A DNA stretch of 64,000 bases from Myxococcales bacterium (lineage in GTDB: Bacteria > Myxococcota_A > Polyangia > Polyangiales > Ga0077539), in NCBI GenBank assembly GCA_016793325.1, contig JAEUKI010000031.1:124001-188000 (forward strand). The letters are read 5' to 3'. Made by a program: the position numbers and the translations under genes. This document shows, piece after piece, positions 9,508-18,784 of this stretch; positions within the stretch are counted from its first letter, which is position 1; the number at the start of each line of letters is the position of its first letter. The notes under the pieces are model-generated. The model was not told the DNA's origin. It worked only from the letters and a program-made list of their open reading frames with translations, and searched no databases.

Positions 9508-10884
9508 ATGGCGCACGCATCGAGGGAAGGGCTCCCGCCGGGGCCGAACACGCCGGCGCTCTTCGTGACGCTCGGCTACATGAAGGACGCGTACAAGTAT
9601 TACCGAACACAATATCAAAAGTTCGGATCGCCCTTCACCGTGAGGACCCTTCGCGGACCGCTGGTCATCGTGACCGACCCCGAGCAGGCGAAGCAGGTCT
9701 TCACGCAAAACCCAGACGAGCTGGATGTTTGGGGGGCCGACGCGCTCGACCCGATCGTCGGACCGACGTCCTTGCTGCTCGTCGCGGGCAATCGACACAA
9801 GCGCGACCGCAAGCTCCTCACGCCGCCCTTTCATGGCGCGCGCATGAAGGCGTACGGAGCGGTCATGCGCGAGGCCGCCCGCCGCGAGGTCGCGCGCTTT
9901 CGCGTCGGCGAAGAGAAGAGCTTTCTCCCCTCGGCGCAGGCCATCTCGCTCGAGGTGATCCTCCGCGCCGTGTTCGGCGTGCAGACCTCGAGCGACGTCG
10001 AGGCGTGGAGCCGCGCGGTGACCGCGCTCATGGAGAGCGCGCACCCCGCAGGGCTCTTCTTTCGCGCCGCGCGCATCGCGCCGTTCGGCCTCGGTCCGTG
10101 GGCGAAATTCCTCGCCGCGCGCGCCGCGGTCGACAAGATGATCTACAACGAGATCCACGACCGACGCACGAGCGAGCGCTACGGCGAAGACATCCTCTCG
10201 CTCATGCTCCAAGCGCGCTACGAAGACGGCGGCGTGATGAGCGACGCGGACCTCCGCGACGAGCTCATGACCCTCTTGCTCGCGGGCCACGAGACCACGG
10301 CGATCTCGCTCTCGTGGGCGCTCTATTGGCTGCACCGACACCCCTCGGAGCTCGCGGACCTGCGTCGCGAGCTCGATCAGCTCACGGACGACGGGCGCTT
10401 CGAGGCCGAGCACATCGCGCAGCTCCCGCTCCTCGAGGCGGTCTGCAACGAGACGCTGCGGTTGCATCCCATCGTGGTCGACGTGATTCGTCACGTGCGC
10501 GCGCCCATCGAAATCGGCGGCTACAAGCTCCCCGCGGGCTCCAACGTCGCGGTGTCCATCGCGACGATCCACGAGCGCGACGACGTGTTCGAGCGCGCTG
10601 CAGAGTTCGCCCCCAAGCGATTTTTGCGAAAGAAATTCTCGCCGTTCGAGCACATGCCCTTTGGCGGCGGCCACCGTCGGTGCCTCGGCGCCGCCTTCGC
10701 GATGTACGAAATGAAGCTCGTGCTCGCTGAGCTCCTCCGCGATCACACGTTCGAGGTCGTCGGCTCCGAGCGCGTCGCCCGCCGAGGAATCACCCTCGGC
10801 CCCGCCGGGGGTGTGCGCGTTCGCTACCTCGGACCACGCGTAGCCAAGCCCTCCGAGCGTCCGTCGAGCGCGAACGCCTCGTAG
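9508..10884 (+). CDS. Cytochrome P450
   Basis: The 458-residue protein has all P450 hallmarks: the I-helix oxygen-activation motif AGHETT (about 259-264), the K-helix ExxR in ETLRLHP (about 315), and the heme-binding loop FGGGHRRCLGAAF with the axial Cys near 392. It has no N-terminal anchor, so it should be cytosolic and need a separate redox partner; no ferredoxin or reductase gene is in the window. The loop and following AMYEMK resemble bacterial CYP110-like enzymes acting on fatty or terpenoid substrates, but the substrate is not known. It is divergent from the large unknown gene and seems monocistronic. Confidence 0.95.
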   Translation: MAHASREGLPPGPNTPALFVTLGYMKDAYKYYRTQYQKFGSPFTVRTLRGPLVIVTDPEQAKQVFTQNPDELDVWGADALDPIVGPTSLLLVAGNRHKRDRKLLTPPFHGARMKAYGAVMREAARREVARFRVGEEKSFLPSAQAISLEVILRAVFGVQTSSDVEAWSRAVTALMESAHPAGLFFRAARIAPFGLGPWAKFLAARAAVDKMIYNEIHDRRTSERYGEDILSLMLQARYEDGGVMSDADLRDELMTLLLAGHETTAISLSWALYWLHRHPSELADLRRELDQLTDDGRFEAEHIAQLPLLEAVCNETLRLHPIVVDVIRHVRAPIEIGGYKLPAGSNVAVSIATIHERDDVFERAAEFAPKRFLRKKFSPFEHMPFGGGHRRCLGAAFAMYEMKLVLAELLRDHTFEVVGSERVARRGITLGPAGGVRVRYLGPRVAKPSERPSSANAS

Positions 10885-10985
10885 CTTCTCTGCGCTGTTT
10901 CTCGCCGCCGTCCGCGCAGGATCGTCGCAGACATCATGAGATCACTTCTCGCGTCGTGCTTTTCCGCGGTAGGCTCCGCGATCGG

Positions 10986-13679
10986 ATGAGTGCGCACGAG
11001 CGCGACGAGGGCTCGACGCTCGCCCCAGGCTACCTGGTCGCTGGCGAGTACGTCGTAGACGCGGTGTCTCACGAGGGAGCCGGTTGGATCTCTTACAAAG
11101 GACACCACGTCGAGCGCGCGGACGAGCTGGTTTCGATCACGTCGCTTCGGGCTGACGCGCCGAGCGCAGGCTACATCGAGGCGTTCGCGAGGCGATCGCA
11201 GTGGCTCGCAGAGGCGTCGATCCCGAACGTTCCGCCGCTGCTCGCGTCGGGCGTCGAGATGGGGTTGCCCGTCATCGTCACGCCGTGGGTCGATGGGCTC
11301 ACGCTGCGCGAGCTGCTCGCAGAAGAGGGCAGCCTCGCCCGCGAAGAAGCCCTGCGGATCATCAAGTCCGTCGGCGAGACGCTCGACGCGATGCACGCGC
11401 GGAGGCCCTCGGTCGTCCACCAGCTGCTCTCGCTCGACAACATTCGCATCGACGGGATCACGCGCGCCGCGCGCGTGATGGACGCGGGCGCCGCGCACGC
11501 GCTCCGGGCCGCGCGCGTCGAGGACATCCACGCCGCCGCGAAGGTCCCCAACGTCTTTCGCGCCCCAGAAGACACCGTCGGCCGAACGCCCACGGCCTCC
11601 GTCGATCGCTACGCGCTCGCCAAGCTCGCCGAGGCGCTGCTCTCGCCGGTCGCGCCGAACACGCAGCTCGCGCGCGCGATCCAGCGCGGGGCGTCGGACC
11701 TCGCGGCGTCGCGCTTTCCGACGTGCGCCGCGTTCGTGCAAGCGCTCACGCAGGCGCTCAAGGACTCGAAGCCATTTCCGGCACCACAAATCAATACGCC
11801 TGCGAAGAGTGCGGTTCCCGCGCCTGCGCCAAGCGCGACGAGCTCGCCCGGCGCCGCGGCGATCGACAAGGCCGCCAAGCCCCAAGAGCCTCCGCCGTCG
11901 ATCTTCGGCGGGACGTCCGAGCCGCCCGCGCCGCCCGCGCCGCCCGCGGCCATCGCGCCGCCGACGCCCGTCGCCGATCCGCCGCCGCTGCTCGGCGCGA
12001 TGCCGCCTGTCACGGGGCCGAAGGTCGCGCCTCCCGCGCTGCCGAGGCCCGCGACCGCGTCTCCCGGCGCGACAGCGATCGCGCAGAGCACCAAGCCCGC
12101 GGGCGTCGCGCCTCCGCTGCCCACCACCGCGAAGCCCGCGCCTCGCGCGACAAAGTCCACGCTGGTGGGCGTCGCGCCGCCGTCCGGTCCGCCGAAGAAG
12201 GCGCTCACCTCGACGCTGCTGGGAATGGCCGCGCCGATCGTCACGCCCGAGCCGCTCGACCCGAGCGCGGCTGCGCCCGCCGCTCCGTTGCCTGCGGCGA
12301 TCCCGCCGTTGCCGCCCGCGGCTCCGCCGGTGATCGCTGCGTCCGCGGACAAGCCAGCGTCCCCAGCGGCGGTGCCGAGCGCTGCGTCGAGCGAGGGCAA
12401 CCCGTTCGTACTCGAGCCGACGAAGACCGAGCGCGTCGAGATCGACCCCGCGATGCGCGACGCCTCGCTCGATGAAGAGATCGTCGTGGGCGACAACTCG
12501 ATCATCGAGTCGCTCTCGCTGCTTCCGGCGGCAGACAGCGCCGCGGACGCGGGGCCGACGATCAGCGAAGTCGAGATCGATCCGTTGCCTGCCTCGATCG
12601 ACCGCGTCGAACCCGCGCCGACCGTCGTCGAGCCGCCGCGCGAAGCGAAGCAACCCGCGGCGGACATCGGCCTCGCGCAGACGATGGTGGGCGCCGCGCC
12701 GGCGTTTCCGCCGATGCCGAAGAGCGCTCCGGCGCCGAGCTCGGCGTTCGACGACGATCCGTTTCCCGCGATTCCGCCGCTGTCCGAGAGCGAGAAGCAA
12801 AATCGTCCCGCGGCGGCTGCGGTCGAGGTCCCGCCGCTGTTCGAGATGGGCCCGCCCGTTCCCGCGCCGATCTCGCCGGACGCGACGTCGGGAATGCCGC
12901 CCGTCAGCCTCGAGAAGCCTCGCTCGGCCGCGAAGACCGCGGCCATCGCCGTCGCGGTCGTCCTCGGTCTCGGCGGAGGAATCGCCGGCGGCGTCATCGG
13001 CTTCGAACGCATGATGCGCGGCGAAAACGCCAGCGGATCGCGGGGAGTCGGGACCCCTGGTCAGCCCACGAATTCAACAGCGCAGAGCGACGCAGGCGTG
13101 ATGGCGGTCCTCGCGCCAGACGTCGCGAGCGCCGTCGAGCCGAACAACGGCAGCGCAAACGCGGTCGACAACGACGCATCCACGGCGGTCGGCAACGGAT
13201 CTTCGGACGACGCAGCGGCCACGGTCGCGATGGCCGAGGACGCGTCGGCCGCCGCAGAGGACGTCGCCGTCGCGCAGAACGAGCCCGAGGACTCGGGCGT
13301 TCGCGTGGCCAACGCCGTCGTGCAACAAGACTCCGGCGTGGCCTCGAGCGCCGTGGCTGCGCCCAACGCGGACGGCGTGGTGGTGGTTCCAGGCGAGCCG
13401 GGGCAGAGCTCGCCGGACTGGCGAACGCGCGGCGGAGCGCGGCGCATCGTGCGAGAGCGCGTCGAAGCGTGCGGCGAAAACGGCGCCAATCGCGGGACCG
13501 CGCGCTTCGAAGTGCGCTTCGACGGCGCGACGGGCCGCGTGATCCAGTTCAACTTGTTCAACCCGCGCTGGCGGGGGACGCCGCTCGGAGATTGTATCGA
13601 GCGCGCGATGCGATCGGTGGCCCTGCCCACGTTCACCGATCGTCACTGGGACACGGACTACGCCGTTCCGCTGCGCTGA
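10986..13679 (+). CDS. Membrane-anchored Ser/Thr pseudokinase with Pro/Ala linker
   Basis: The 897-residue protein begins with a kinase-like fold (about 15-270), but the key residues are missing. The VAIK lysine is replaced (VSIT), the HRDLKPxN loop reads HQLLSLDN so the catalytic Asp is gone, and DFG reads DAG; the APE motif is kept (FRAPED). A long Pro/Ala/Asp-rich linker follows, then one transmembrane helix near 650-675 rich in Gly/Ala/Val. After a second Ala/Asp/Ser-rich stretch, a folded C-terminal domain (about 815-897, with two Cys) resembles the periplasmic energy-transducer/AgmX-type C terminus found in myxobacterial kinases. A signalling scaffold is more likely than an active kinase. 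The start was chosen at the ATG at 10986. Confidence 0.85.
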   Translation: MSAHERDEGSTLAPGYLVAGEYVVDAVSHEGAGWISYKGHHVERADELVSITSLRADAPSAGYIEAFARRSQWLAEASIPNVPPLLASGVEMGLPVIVTPWVDGLTLRELLAEEGSLAREEALRIIKSVGETLDAMHARRPSVVHQLLSLDNIRIDGITRAARVMDAGAAHALRAARVEDIHAAAKVPNVFRAPEDTVGRTPTASVDRYALAKLAEALLSPVAPNTQLARAIQRGASDLAASRFPTCAAFVQALTQALKDSKPFPAPQINTPAKSAVPAPAPSATSSPGAAAIDKAAKPQEPPPSIFGGTSEPPAPPAPPAAIAPPTPVADPPPLLGAMPPVTGPKVAPPALPRPATASPGATAIAQSTKPAGVAPPLPTTAKPAPRATKSTLVGVAPPSGPPKKALTSTLLGMAAPIVTPEPLDPSAAAPAAPLPAAIPPLPPAAPPVIAASADKPASPAAVPSAASSEGNPFVLEPTKTERVEIDPAMRDASLDEEIVVGDNSIIESLSLLPAADSAADAGPTISEVEIDPLPASIDRVEPAPTVVEPPREAKQPAADIGLAQTMVGAAPAFPPMPKSAPAPSSAFDDDPFPAIPPLSESEKQNRPAAAAVEVPPLFEMGPPVPAPISPDATSGMPPVSLEKPRSAAKTAAIAVAVVLGLGGGIAGGVIGFERMMRGENASGSRGVGTPGQPTNSTAQSDAGVMAVLAPDVASAVEPNNGSANAVDNDASTAVGNGSSDDAAATVAMAEDASAAAEDVAVAQNEPEDSGVRVANAVVQQDSGVASSAVAAPNADGVVVVPGEPGQSSPDWRTRGGARRIVRERVEACGENGANRGTARFEVRFDGATGRVIQFNLFNPRWRGTPLGDCIERAMRSVALPTFTDRHWDTDYAVPLR

Positions 13680-13906
13680 GCGAGCTTGTGGCCGCGCACG
13701 AGGGTCCCGACGAGCGACTCGATCGCGCGGACCGAGAGCGCGCCGAGCACGCACGCGACGGGGATGAACGCGCTCGAGTCGACGAGCGCCGCGATCGACG
13801 CGCGCATCACGAACACGAGCGCGGCGACGATCACACCCGCGACGAACGCGACGAGCACAGCAGAGGTCGAGAGCGCGATCGGGGCGGCGGTGGTGCGGGA
13901 GTTCAT
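13658..13906 (-). CDS. Small two-helix membrane protein
   Basis: The 82-residue hydrophobic product has two predicted membrane helices rich in Val, Ala, Leu and Ile and a short basic tail. Its 3' end overlaps the end of the convergent pseudokinase gene by 22 bases. A TTG two codons upstream is possible. No strong ribosome site is visible and no family is recognised, so this is a probable but not certain gene. Confidence 0.5.
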   Translation of the reverse strand: MNSRTTAAPIALSTSAVLVAFVAGVIVAALVFVMRASIAALVDSSAFIPVACVLGALSVRAIESLVGTLVRGHKLAQRSGTA

Positions 13907-13955
13907 GCCCAAACAACTACCGCTGTTTTCGCCGGGAACTCACTAACTGCAGTCA

Positions 13956-14010
13956 TACTCTGTCACGCTCGAAGCCCCTGTGAAACGCAGGGATTTCGAG
14001 TGACAGAGTA
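13956..14010. repeat. Long near-perfect hairpin
   Basis: The arms 13956-13980 and 13988-14010 pair over about 23 bases with one bulge, around a seven-base loop. The outer part is TACTCTGTCAC against GTGACAGAGTA. No T-tract follows on either side. It lies in the 200-base gap between two minus-strand genes (13658-13906 and 14109-14345). It may be a processing or termination hairpin for the peptidoglycan-binding gene, or a copy of a dispersed palindrome. Confidence 0.75.
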
Positions 14011-14108
14011 CGACCACAACGTCGTTACGAAGTTGCGTCGACTCCCCAGTGTCCCCCGACGAGCGCGTCGAGCGCCGCGTCACCGCGTGCGCGCTCGACG
14101 GCGCGCGA

Positions 14109-14345
14109 TCACTTGCTGCCGGCCTTCCAGCCGAGGCCCTTCTGCTGGTTGATCAGGAAGTTGGTCCCGTCGCCGACGATGCCGTCGACGTCGTAGCCGA
14201 ACGCCTTCTGGAGCTGACGAACTGCGTCTTCGGTGCCGTTTCCGAAGTCCCCATCGACGGTCACGGCGTAGCCGAGCGCCACCAGATCTTGCTGGAGCGT
14301 CTTCACTGCTTCGCCCTTCGAGCCCTTCTTCAACACGTCAGCCAT
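14109..14345 (-). CDS. Peptidoglycan-binding domain protein
   Basis: The 78-residue protein is essentially one PG_binding_1 domain: the pattern GEAVKTLQQDLVALGY, then VDGDFG and a second turn VDGIVGDGT is diagnostic. It has no signal peptide and no fused hydrolase, so it is a free-standing domain and may be a targeting module for something else or act inside the cell. The ATG at 14345 has a clear ribosome site (GAGGAGA) 7 bases upstream. A strong hairpin lies 100 bases past its stop. Confidence 0.85.
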   Translation of the reverse strand: MADVLKKGSKGEAVKTLQQDLVALGYAVTVDGDFGNGTEDAVRQLQKAFGYDVDGIVGDGTNFLINQQKGLGWKAGSK

Positions 14346-14525
14346 GGTGCTCTCTCCTCGAGTGATGCGTCGTCTCGAACACAGCGTTCGCCTCGACGCG
14401 AGGGGGCAAGCTAGACGGACGAAGGTTCGAAGGTCAACCGCTACGGGATGAAGATTGCGCGGCGAACATCTGGCAAACTGGTGGGCTTACCCAGCCGCCA
14501 CGCGCCGCGCGATCGCGCCTCTCGC

Positions 14526-14816
14526 TCACGCCGCGCGACGCTCGAGCGCGTCGAGGCGCTGGCGCACTTCGACGAGCGATCGTCGCGAGTAGAGCACGGA
14601 CACGCCGAGCCGCTGCGCCTCGCTCTTCAAGTGCTTGAGCAGCGGGTGGCTCGTGTAGTCCGTGAGCACGACGACGAGCGAGACGTCGCTCGGAATCGAG
14701 CGGCGCGTGTCGCCTTGCTTGCGCCCGTTCCAGTGTTCGACCCGCGTGTATCCGTGGGACGCGAGCGCCTCGGAGATTTGTTCGACGTAGTCACCACCAA
14801 CGATCAGTGCACGCAT
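14526..14816 (-). CDS. DUF2325 domain-containing protein
   Basis: The 96-residue protein starts MRALIVGGDYVEQI and contains VVVLTDYTSHPLLKHLK, matching DUF2325, a small Rossmann-like family of unknown function. The frame is open upstream, but the ATG at 14816 fits the family length and has a GTGAGG ribosome site. A good sigma-70-like promoter sits about 75-100 bases upstream (14889-14916). It is the first gene after the divergent 401-base regulatory region. Confidence 0.85.
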   Translation of the reverse strand: MRALIVGGDYVEQISEALASHGYTRVEHWNGRKQGDTRRSIPSDVSLVVVLTDYTSHPLLKHLKSEAQRLGVSVLYSRRSLVEVRQRLDALERRAA

Positions 14817-14888
14817 GACGAGCCTCACTTCGCAGCGCACGGCGGGACAGTGCCGTGGAACCGCGTTCAGCAAACCGAATCTTCGGTC

Positions 14889-14916
14889 AGTATAGTAGAA
14901 CTCTTCAGCCTGACAA
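14889..14916 (-). promoter_or_regulatory. Sigma-70-like promoter of the DUF2325 gene
   Basis: On the minus strand, TTGTCA (14916-14911) and TATACT (14894-14889) match the -35 and -10 boxes at five of six positions each, with a 16-base spacer. Transcription would start near 14882 and give a leader of about 65 bases before the ATG at 14816. Such boxes are rare by chance in DNA of this GC content. Confidence 0.55.
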
Positions 14917-15011
14917 GTCCCGTCGCCGGGCCGGAGTGTCTTTCTGTGTGAGCCAACGCGGGGACTGGGGGGGGCTGTTCCACGCGCTGTTTCGAGGGAG
15001 CGTAATTTGTA

Positions 15012-15048
15012 GTTTGTCAGCGAATTTGCAGCTCGAACGCGTTTGTCA
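15012..15048 (+). promoter_or_regulatory. GTTTGTCA direct repeat, possible operator
   Basis: The octamer GTTTGTCA occurs at 15012-15019 and again at 15041-15048, 29 bases apart (about three helical turns), with a related TTGTCGC just after. It lies 170-200 bases upstream of the Spy-like gene in an AT-richer patch. A tandem repeat on one face of the helix is what OmpR/CpxR-type regulators bind, and such a regulator is encoded in the operon. Autoregulation is inference. Confidence 0.3.
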
Positions 15049-15217
15049 TTTTGTCGCACCCCGCGCGAACGCGTGCCAGCCCTTCATCGTCTTCACACTT
15101 GTTCACGCAGAGACCGCTCGTGACTTCACAGGTCCAGCACGACTTGTTCGTCCGCGGCGCTGAGCTCGAGACCCAATCGGTCGGGCTCACACGCCGAGAA
15201 GGGATGCACTCGACCTC

Positions 15218-15799
15218 ATGTGCGGATTCATCTTTGGAACTCTCTGCCTCCTCGCGTTCTTCAAGCTCGCGCGTCGCGGCTACGGCGGAGGCTGCCATCG
15301 CGGTTACGGCCATCACCGACACGGCTGCGGTCACTACAGTGACGACGGTCACGGAGGGCACGGACCCTGGGGCCGAGGCCCCTTCGGCGGGCCGTTTGGC
15401 GGGCCATTTGGCGGCGGACGTCGCTGGATGCTCCGCGCGCTCTTCGAGCGGTTGGACACGACGCCCGGCCAAGAGAAGGTGATCGTCGCGGCCTTCGAAG
15501 AGAGCCGAGACGCCGGTCGCGAGGCGTGGAAGTCCGTCCGCGAATCGCGCGAAGACCTCGCCCGAGCCCTGCGCGCCGACGTGTTCGACGAGGACGCCGT
15601 TCGCGCCGCTCGCTCGCGGCACGAAGAGGCCCTCCGCAAGGCCGAAGACGTGATGGCGGCCTCGCTTCGCAAGGTGCACGAGGCGCTCGATTCGAAGCAG
15701 CGCGGGATCCTCGCGGACCTGCTCGAAGCGGGCCCCTGGGCCCCTCGCGCCTCGTGGCGCGGAGGTTTTCACCCGCAAGGCCCCTATCGCTCGGCGTGA
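15218..15799 (+). CDS. Spy/CpxP-like periplasmic metal-sensor protein
   Basis: The 193-residue protein has a short N-terminal membrane anchor with two Cys (about 1-18), then a roughly 45-residue stretch extremely rich in His, Gly and Cys that looks like a metal-binding segment. A helical domain follows (about 70-175), with LDTTPGQEKVIVAAFEE at the position of the LTPEQ motif of Spy, CpxP, ZraP and CnrX-type heavy-metal sensors. It should sit on the outer face of the membrane, binding metal or misfolded protein and modulating the kinase encoded three genes downstream. It is the first gene of the operon reaching 18180. Confidence 0.8.
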   Translation: MCGFIFGTLCLLAFFKLARRGYGGGCHRGYGHHRHGCGHYSDDGHGGHGPWGRGPFGGPFGGPFGGGRRWMLRALFERLDTTPGQEKVIVAAFEESRDAGREAWKSVRESREDLARALRADVFDEDAVRAARSRHEEALRKAEDVMAASLRKVHEALDSKQRGILADLLEAGPWAPRASWRGGFHPQGPYRSA

Positions 15800-15844
15800 C
15801 GCACGACCGTCGCTGAACCGCTCATTCGAAAGGAACTCCCAGCC

Positions 15845-16045
15845 ATGTTTCCACGCAAAATCGCGATGGCCTTGCTCCTCGTCGGAGCTGTCTCTGGATA
15901 CGCGAGCGGCTTTCGCTCGATGGCTCACCGGCGCGAGATGCACCGCCGAGCCGCGGTCGAACAGTTCTCTCGCGCCTGCGCCGAAGCCGCGGTCGACGCG
16001 CACCGCGCGCAGTCCGCGAAGGTGTCCGAGGCCGCTTCGAGGTAA
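15845..16045 (+). CDS. Small single-pass membrane or secreted protein
   Basis: The 66-residue product has a hydrophobic N-terminal helix (about 6-24) and then an Arg/His/Ala-rich helix with one Cys. The ATG at 15845 has a good ribosome site (AAAGGAAC). It lies between the Spy-like gene and its regulator, so it probably belongs to the same sensing complex. No family is recognised. Confidence 0.65.
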   Translation: MFPRKIAMALLLVGAVSGYASGFRSMAHRREMHRRAAVEQFSRACAEAAVDAHRAQSAKVSEAASR

Positions 16046-16060
16046 TCTCCGTCCGAGCTC

Positions 16061-16761
<701 letters not shown>

Positions 16762-16765
<4 letters not shown>

Positions 16766-18180
16766 GAGAGCACCTTCGAAAGCACCACGAACGGTTTCAC
16801 CGCGCGCGCGGGCAAGATCCGATCGCCGACATCCGCTGCTACATGGGCGCGCGGCTCCATCGAAAGCTGTTCGCGTGGTTCGGCATCGCCATCATGATGA
16901 CGATGCTCACTGTCTCGCTCTCGATGCGCATGCTCTCGGGCCCCGAGCACTCGCTCGGCGCGCAGCGCGATCGCATCCAGCGCTTCGCCGCCCATGGATT
17001 TGCGCGCGTGTGGGACGACCCCGCGCAGCGAAGCGCCCTCGCGCGCTCGTACCGCGAGGACCTCAACGTCGCGGTCTCGGTCACCGACGTCAACGGGATG
17101 CTCGTCGCCCAGAGCCCCAACTGGCAAGGCGAGTCGTGCGGCCCCACCTGGACCACGCGCATCACCCGCCCCGACGGAACGCCGCTCGGAACGCTCCGCA
17201 TGTGCGTCTCGGGCTTCGCGTGGCACGCCGCTCCGTGGCGCACGCTCGTGACGCTCTTCGCCGCGGGGCTCGTGCTGTGGGCCATCTCGAACAAGGTCGC
17301 GCGCCGCCTCGTCAAGCCACTCGAAGAGCTCACCAACGTCGCGCAGTCCCTCGGCAACGGGGACCTCTCGTGCCGCGCGTCGCTCTGCCACACACACCCA
17401 GGCGAAGTGGGCGAGCTCACGCGCGCCATCAACGAGATGGCCGTGCGCATCGATCGACAGCTCAAGGAGCAGCGTCAATTGCTCGCGGCGGTCTCGCACG
17501 AGCTGCGCACGCCGCTCGCGCGCATCCGCATCCTGACCGAGCTCGCCCGCGACGGCGCGAGCGCTGGCGAGGGGCGCGACCCGCTCGACGAGATCGAAGC
17601 CGAGGTCGTCGAGATGGACTCGCTCGTCGGAGAGCTCCTCGCGAGCGCGAGGCTCGAGTTCTCGGCGCTCTCGCGACGGCCGCTCAGCGCTCGCGCGGTG
17701 ATCGAGCGCGCCGCGGACCGCGCGAGCCTGCCGTCGGGCCGCACCAAGGTCGAGCCCGGGACGCCCATGGTCGACGCGGATCCCACGCTGCTCGCGCGCG
17801 CCATCGGAGCCCTGCTCGACAACGCGCGAAAGTACGGCGGCCCCACGGTCTCGATCGTCGCGCGACCGAGCGACGACGGACGCGTCGAGATCAGCGTCGA
17901 GGACGACGGTGACGGCTTCGCGCCGGGCGAAGAAGAGCGCGTGTTCGAGCCGTTCTTCCGAGGCAACCGCGACGGAGAGCAAGAAGCGCGCGGCGTCGGC
18001 TTGGGCCTCGCGCTCGTGCGTCGCATCGCCGAAGCGCACGGCGGCAAGGCGTGGGCAGAGAACCGCGCCGCCGGCGGCGCGCGCGTGGTGATGGTGTTTC
18101 CCGTGGCGAAGATCACCGAGGCCACGGTCGAGCGCGCGACGGGCGCCGCGCCGAGCGCCGCGGCCACCGCGGCGGAGTGA
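16762..18180 (+). CDS. Sensor histidine kinase, CpxA/envelope-stress type
   Basis: The 472-residue kinase has two transmembrane helices (about 34-55 and 155-175) flanking a periplasmic sensor of about 95 residues. A HAMP domain and the H-box SHELRTPLARIR (His about 246) follow, then an N-box with LLDNARKYGG, G1 EDDGDGF and G2 GVGLGLALV. All catalytic residues are present. The GTG start at 16762 overlaps the regulator stop. The first 30 residues are His/Arg-rich and cytoplasmic. It should phosphorylate the upstream regulator under control of the Spy-like protein. Confidence 0.93.
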
Positions 18181-18205
18181 GCGGGGCAGGGGGAGGGCGG
18201 GGCGC

Positions 18206-18241
18206 TGACGTCGAGCATCATGAAGCGTCCCAAACTTGGGA
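18206..18241 (+). repeat. Left copy of a 36-bp inverted terminal repeat
   Basis: This 36-base sequence matches the reverse complement of 20706-20741 with only three mismatches. It contains the palindrome TCCCAAACTTGGGA and the block TCGAGCATCATGA. Both copies are preceded, on their outer side, by a G-rich tract. It begins 25 bases after the stop of the kinase gene. Confidence 0.85.
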
Positions 18242-18385
18242 CGAGCGATCGGGCGCAGGCAGCGAGCGCACGGGCAGCGATGCATGCACAGGGGCGCATG
18301 TAACCCGAGCGCACGGGGACGCATGCAACGAGTGCACCCGCGTACGATGCGAGCAACTGAACGCGCTGCGTGATCCCCGCGCGCG

Positions 18386-18505
18386 GCTGACAACGGGGCA
18401 GATCTCGATCGGGGGCATCGCCGCTGCGGAAAGCGAAGAATTCGGAGCCCCCACCCGCGCTGCCGCGCGCCCCGCCCCCACGTAGTGAGGGCGGGGCTTT
18501 GCAAT
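18386..18505 (+). repeat. Left arm of a ~400-bp palindrome
   Basis: About 120 bases match the reverse complement of 18665-18784 with only two substitutions. Each arm also contains its own GC hairpin (GCCCCGCCC at 18469-18477 pairing with 18489-18497 around an 11-base loop) followed by TTTGCA. A weaker match continues inward to about 18541. Confidence 0.9.
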
Positions 18506-18664
18506 GTGAAAATGCTGTGATTGGACTGGCGGGTTGATTGTATGGGCCGAAGCCATCTAAGTGCCGCGTGTCGCTCGACTGCGGTCTATGTTCGACGGCG
18601 AGCGCGACCGAGCGAGCCAGCAGCACACACAATCAACATGTGAGTCCAATGACTGCGCTTGCTC

Positions 18665-18784
18665 AATGCAAAGCCCCGCCCTCACTACGTGGGGGCGGGG
18701 CGCGCGGCAGCGCGGGTGGGGGCTCCGAAGTCTTCGCTTTCCGCAGCGGCGATGCCCCCGATCGAGATCTGTCCCGTTGTCAGC
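18665..18784 (-). repeat. Right arm of a ~400-bp palindrome
   Basis: This is the inverted partner of 18386-18505. Its own hairpin is GCCCCGCCC at 18673-18681 with 18693-18701. The inner 35-40 bases of the arms (up to about 18628 on this side) are only about 65 % matched, though they keep ATTGGACT and TTGATTGT in both. The unpaired centre (about 18545-18625) is AT-richer than the arms. Confidence 0.9.

Larger units (their letters stand above)
14817..15217. other. Divergent intergenic regulatory region
   Basis: This 401-base gap separates the DUF2325 gene (minus) from the metal/envelope-stress operon (plus). It is much less GC-rich than its surroundings between about 14870-14930 and 15000-15060. 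It holds a minus-strand sigma-70-like promoter and a repeated GTTTGTCA octamer. No convincing gene was found in it. Confidence 0.6.

Noticed and set aside
15017..15190. A possible 57-residue Cys-containing peptide on the minus strand, GTG start at 15190
   Set aside because: There is no ribosome site, it overlaps the regulatory gap, and there is no similarity to any known peptide family. The four Cys are the only attraction.
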